64,000 nt of DNA from Flavobacterium eburneipallidum (lineage in GTDB: Bacteria; Bacteroidota; Bacteroidia; Flavobacteriales; Flavobacteriaceae), in contig NZ_CP114291.2 of NCBI RefSeq assembly GCF_027111355.2, positions 2,976,001 through 3,040,000 on the forward strand. Reading direction: 5' to 3'. The notes below the pieces were generated by a model. It was not told the DNA's origin. It saw nothing but the letters and a program-made list of their open reading frames with translations, and ran no database searches. Each line of letters starts with the position of its first letter. Position 1 is the first letter of the stretch. Shown here one piece after another: positions 61,054 to 64,000 of the stretch. The translations under genes were made by a program, and so were the position numbers.

Positions 61054-62604
61054 CTACCAAGCAATAGGATAGTAATCTTTCAGGAATTTTCCAGACCAAT
61101 GCTTGCCTGTGTTGATTCCGTCAAACAAAGGATCCATTACACGTGCTGCTCCATCTACAATATCCAAAGGCGGTTGAAAATCTTGTTCTTCTTGTTTCTT
61201 TTTGGCTAATTCGGCTGGATCTTCATCAGTTACCCAACCTGTATCCACGGCATTCATAAAAATACCATCTTTTGCCAAAGTTCCTGCTGCAGTATGAGTC
61301 AGCATATTCAGCGCCGCTTTCGCCATATTCGTATGCGGATGACGGTCTTCCTTGAAATCACGGTAAAACTTCCCTTCCATAGCCGAAACATTGATAATGT
61401 GTTTTTTGCCTGTATGGTCTTTTTTCATCACTTCCGAAAGACGGTTGCATAATACAAAAGGCGCAACAGAATTGACCAATTGTACTTCAATCATTTCGGT
61501 AGTTTCAATTTGACCTAATTTCAATCGCCAACTGTTTACTTTTCGCAAATCGACTTGTTGCAAATCGGCATCAAGTTCTCCTTCCGGAAAAACTTCTTGC
61601 GCTACCAAGGCATTATCAAACGAATACGGAATTTGAGACAATTTAGCGGAAGCCCGCAAACCAATTCCAGGTTCAGGTCCATGCCAAGTTACCGGCATAT
61701 TCTGATTAGATGAAGCTCCCGAAGTCAATACTTTCAATTCGTCCAAACAATTGGTGTGATCCAATAATAATTCTTGAGCCTCTTTTGGCAAAGCGTTTAT
61801 CGATAGTTCTTCGTTTTCCATCAAATGCGTATAAAAACCCGCAGGTCTTCTCACAGTTTGCGCCGCATTATTAATCAGAATATCCAATCGTCCGTATTTT
61901 TGCTCAATAAAATTGCAGAAAATCTCCACACTAGGAATATGCCGTAAATCCAATCCGTGAATTTTTAGGCGATGTCCCCATTCATTAAAATCTTCTTCTT
62001 TGGCAAAACGCAAAGCCGAATCGACAGGAAAACGAGTCGTAGCAACAACAGTCGCTCCACCACGCAATAACATCAACGTAATATGATAACCAATCTTCAA
62101 ACGAGAACCTGTAATGACAGCAATTTGCCCTTTTACATCAGCCGTTTGAAAACGTTTGGCATAATTAAAATCACCGCAATCGGCGCACATCGTGTCATAA
62201 AAATGGTGCATTTTGGTAAATTCCGTTTTGCATACGTAACATTTTCGAGCTGTTTCTAATTCTAGTTGTTCCTTAATAGCAAGGTCATTTTGTGCTAATA
62301 ATTTTGGAGCCACAAAAACACTCGCTTCACGAGCCGAACGAATTCCGGTTTCTTTACGAGCCGTTCGGTCTTTCTTTTCCTGTTTGCGTTTAGCTACAGC
62401 TTTTCCGTCTTTTTTTCGTTTGGCAAATTCATCACGATCCGGACGTGAAAATTGTCCCGCTGCTTTGATTAAAGCGATTCGCTGTTCTTTTGGAATTTCA
62501 AATATTTGATTTGTATCGATATTTAATTGTGATAAAATAGCAATACATTTATCAATTTCTTCGGAAGTTATGGTGGTTTTATTTTGTATTTCTTCGTTTA
62601 CCAT
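61054..62604 (-). CDS. Zinc-ribbon plus short-chain dehydrogenase fusion protein
   Basis: The protein has 516 aa: a Lys/Arg-rich N-terminal region (residues 55-95), a four-Cys ribbon (Cys122, 125, 140, 143: CYVCKTEF ... MCADCG), then an SDR domain (about 158-516) with the NAD(P) motif as [18 protein letters not shown] and Ser in NVSAMEG. The usual Tyr of YxxxK is Thr in [14 protein letters not shown], and the Ser-to-Lys spacing is 22 rather than about 17. The enzyme may use another acid or have lost oxidoreductase activity. The fusion and the motif change appear to be family features. -7 element TATATTTG is at 62647-62654 (minus). Confidence 0.87.
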   Translation of the reverse strand: MVNEEIQNKTTITSEEIDKCIAILSQLNIDTNQIFEIPKEQRIALIKAAGQFSRPDRDEFAKRKKDGKAVAKRKQEKKDRTARKETGIRSAREASVFVAPKLLAQNDLAIKEQLELETARKCYVCKTEFTKMHHFYDTMCADCGDFNYAKRFQTADVKGQIAVITGSRLKIGYHITLMLLRGGATVVATTRFPVDSALRFAKEEDFNEWGHRLKIHGLDLRHIPSVEIFCNFIEQKYGRLDILINNAAQTVRRPAGFYTHLMENEELSINALPKEAQELLLDHTNCLDELKVLTSGASSNQNMPVTWHGPEPGIGLRASAKLSQIPYSFDNALVAQEVFPEGELDADLQQVDLRKVNSWRLKLGQIETTEMIEVQLVNSVAPFVLCNRLSEVMKKDHTGKKHIINVSAMEGKFYRDFKEDRHPHTNMAKAALNMLTHTAAGTLAKDGIFMNAVDTGWVTDEDPAELAKKKQEEQDFQPPLDIVDGAARVMDPLFDGINTGKHWSGKFLKDYYPIAW

Positions 62605-62646
62605 TGTATAAAAAAGGCATTTACTTTAGCTAAAATACCAAGGCTG

Positions 62647-62654
62647 CAAATATA
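62647..62654 (-). promoter_or_regulatory. -7 promoter element, SDR fusion gene
   Basis: TATATTTG on the minus strand, an exact TAnnTTTG match, ends 42 bp before the SDR start codon. No clear -33 TTG. Confidence 0.5.
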
Positions 62655-62677
62655 GTGTTTAAAGTCTAAAACTATTT

Positions 62678-62785
62678 CGCAGAGATACACAAAACAGACA
62701 CAGAGCTTCGCAAAGTTTAATTTTTTGTTTTTGAAATTTTAAAAAATCTCTGTGTATCTTCGCATTCTCTTTGTGAACCTTTGCG
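62678..62785. repeat. Intergenic imperfect inverted repeat upstream of the methyltransferase gene
   Basis: The left arm (62678-62714, CGCAGAGATACACAAAACAG ...) and right arm (62747-62785, CTCTGTGTATCTTCGCATTC ...) are imperfectly complementary around an AT-rich centre. Words such as CTCTGTGTATCTTCGC and CCTTTGCGTAA are typical of dispersed Flavobacterium intergenic repeats. The right arm ends 8 bp before the methyltransferase ATG, so the element may supply that gene's leader. Confidence 0.55.
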
Positions 62786-62793
62786 TAATTTCT

Positions 62794-63573
62794 ATGTTAT
62801 TCCAAATCAAATCTTATTTAAAATTCCTTTGGCATTCCAAAAATGAACACGCAGTGCATTCGCCATTTGTATTTACTTTGATTACCAAATGTTTTTATGA
62901 CAGGAAATCAAAACCAGAATATCAAATTTTAAAAGACTATAGAAATTCACTTTTAAAAAATAAAAACACTATTGAAGTAACTGATTTTGGTGCAGGTTCT
63001 AGAGTTTTTAAATCCAATACAAGGCAAATTAGCCAAATTGCCAAAACCGCAGGAATTAGTCCAAAGCGTGCGGAATTATTATTCAGAATTACGAATTATT
63101 TCCAGCCAGATACAATTTTAGAAATTGGCACATCATTAGGATTAGCCACTTCTTCCCTAGCCTTGGGAAATCCAAAAGCATTTATAACAACATTAGAAGG
63201 TTGTCCAGAAACAGCAAAAATTGCCCAATTACAATTGCAAAAGTTTAATATCAATAATGTAAAATCTGTTGTAACTGAATTTTCAACATATTTCAAAACC
63301 CAAAACCCACAACCTACAACCTACAACCTCATTTATTTCGACGGCAACCATTCTAAAACTGCCACTTTAGCCTATTTCGAACTTTTATTACCAACGATTA
63401 CCAACGATTCTGTTTGGATTTTCGATGATATTCATTGGTCTCAAGGAATGGAAGAAGCTTGGGAAGAAATAAAAAATCATCCCAAAGTTACTGTAACAAT
63501 CGACACTTTTCAATGGGGTTTGGTGTTTTTTAGACGAGAACAACCTAAAGAACACTTTGTAATTCGGCTGTAA
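62794..63573 (+). CDS. Class I SAM-dependent methyltransferase (O-methyltransferase-like)
   Basis: This 259-aa protein has the motif I region ILEIGTSLGLATSSLAL (about 110-126), the acidic loop TLEGCPETAKIAQLQ, FDGNHSKTATLAYFELLLP (about 190-208, metal or substrate Asp as in O-methyltransferases), and VWIFDDIHWSQGMEEAW. I choose the ATG at 62794 (MLFQIKSYL); an earlier one at 62752 would lie inside the upstream repeat. The substrate is unknown. The ABC ATPase follows 97 bp later, so cotranscription is possible but not shown. Confidence 0.85.
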   Translation: MLFQIKSYLKFLWHSKNEHAVHSPFVFTLITKCFYDRKSKPEYQILKDYRNSLLKNKNTIEVTDFGAGSRVFKSNTRQISQIAKTAGISPKRAELLFRITNYFQPDTILEIGTSLGLATSSLALGNPKAFITTLEGCPETAKIAQLQLQKFNINNVKSVVTEFSTYFKTQNPQPTTYNLIYFDGNHSKTATLAYFELLLPTITNDSVWIFDDIHWSQGMEEAWEEIKNHPKVTVTIDTFQWGLVFFRREQPKEHFVIRL

Positions 63574-63670
63574 TTTTATCCTTTAAAAATTGTAACAATT
63601 TATAAAAATCGAACACTTACATTTTGTACTTTTAAAATCGTAATTCATAATTTCTAATTCGTAATTTTCA

Positions 63671-64000
63671 ATGTCAGATTCACTCATAAAAATAACCCAA
63701 ATTAAACGAGATTTTATCCTCGGAAACGAAATCGTTTATGTACTAAAAGGTATTGATTTAGAAATAAAAAAAGGAGAATATGTAGCCCTTATGGGACCAT
63801 CGGGTTCAGGAAAATCAACCTTAATGAACCTTTTAGGCTGCTTGGACACACCAACTTCTGGCACTTATATCTTAAACGGAAAAGATGTCAGCCAAATGAA
63901 AGATGACGAATTAGCCGAAATCAGAAATAAAGAAATAGGCTTCGTTTTTCAAACTTTCAATCTTTTGCCAAGAACAACCGCTTTAGACAATGTGGCTTTA
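63671..64000 (+). CDS. ABC transporter ATP-binding protein, LolD/MacB type (3' end outside window)
   Basis: The first 110 residues are present: [15 protein letters not shown], Walker [10 protein letters not shown] (about 43-51), the LolD/MacB stretch [16 protein letters not shown], and the Q-loop [10 protein letters not shown]. The signature and Walker B lie beyond the window. Partners are usually permeases of the FtsX/MacB type for lipoprotein or peptide export. The ATG at 63671 follows short TAATTC-type repeats (about 63641-63669). Confidence 0.9.
   Translation, partial: MSDSLIKITQIKRDFILGNEIVYVLKGIDLEIKKGEYVALMGPSGSGKSTLMNLLGCLDTPTSGTYILNGKDVSQMKDDELAEIRNKEIGFVFQTFNLLPRTTALDNVAL

Noticed and set aside
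1..64000. CRISPR arrays, tRNA, rRNA, tmRNA or prophage
   Set aside because: No regularly spaced repeats, cloverleaf-like sequence or phage gene families could be seen by reading; a covariance-model search was not possible.

Overview
The window is chromosomal DNA from a Flavobacterium-like member of the Bacteroidota. Supporting signs are low GC content, TAnnTTTG -7 promoter elements, absence of Shine-Dalgarno sites, a type IX secretion (T9SS) sorting domain, TonB-dependent receptors with carboxypeptidase-regulatory domains, an ECF sigma/FecR/receptor trio and gliding-group families (DUF4834, DUF5777, YfhO). No rRNA, tRNA, CRISPR array, prophage or complete insertion sequence was seen. Both edges cut genes: a hybrid histidine kinase at the left and a LolD/MacB-type ABC ATPase at the right.

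Layout. 1-6.5 kb: sensor kinase; lpxK translationally chained behind a YoeB-type toxin-antitoxin pair; Nif3, a zinc-ribbon-family protein without its cysteines, a hydrolase and rluF. 6.5-12.3 kb: a TonB-dependent outer-membrane protein, then a four-gene GntR/ABC operon with a clear operator. 12.3-21 kb: a 212-bp inverted-repeat element, a GH43 glycosidase, a three-gene membrane-protein/winged-helix regulator cluster with a repeated 17-bp palindrome, corA, folD, ffh and a repeat-containing lipoprotein. 21-29.7 kb: ECF sigma/FecR/STN-type TonB receptor, followed by a compact six-gene set (OB-fold protein, DUF5777 barrel, cytochrome c lipoprotein, YceI, ankyrin protein, DOMON-like T9SS cargo) that looks like a cell-envelope redox or heme module, and a decayed HmuY tail. 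29.8-42 kb: argS, a KAS III gene, an envelope polysaccharide block (YfhO, glycosyltransferase, flippase), DUF4834, an outer-membrane protein and an acetyltransferase. 42-55.7 kb: housekeeping genes (rhomboid, mutL, ribH, recF, asnB, murB) mixed with glycosyltransferases, small unknowns and a TTG-start sigma factor. 55.8-60.3 kb: an unusual three-gene operon: a methyltransferase with a Tat-like N-terminus, a membrane-anchored FAD oxidase fused to an unknown domain, and a lipoprotein resembling clan-A glycosidases. 60.5-64 kb: FKBP isomerase, zinc-ribbon/SDR fusion, methyltransferase and the ABC ATPase.

The most striking signals are: a 36-bp element inserted in the same reading frame in two unrelated essential genes (lpxK and argS); the six-gene redox-like operon; the methyltransferase/FAD oxidase/glycosidase-like operon; two visible regulator-operator pairs; and three proteins of known families that have lost key residues (zinc-ribbon protein, MutL endonuclease site, SDR catalytic Tyr). 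Family assignments were made by reading motifs, not by database search.
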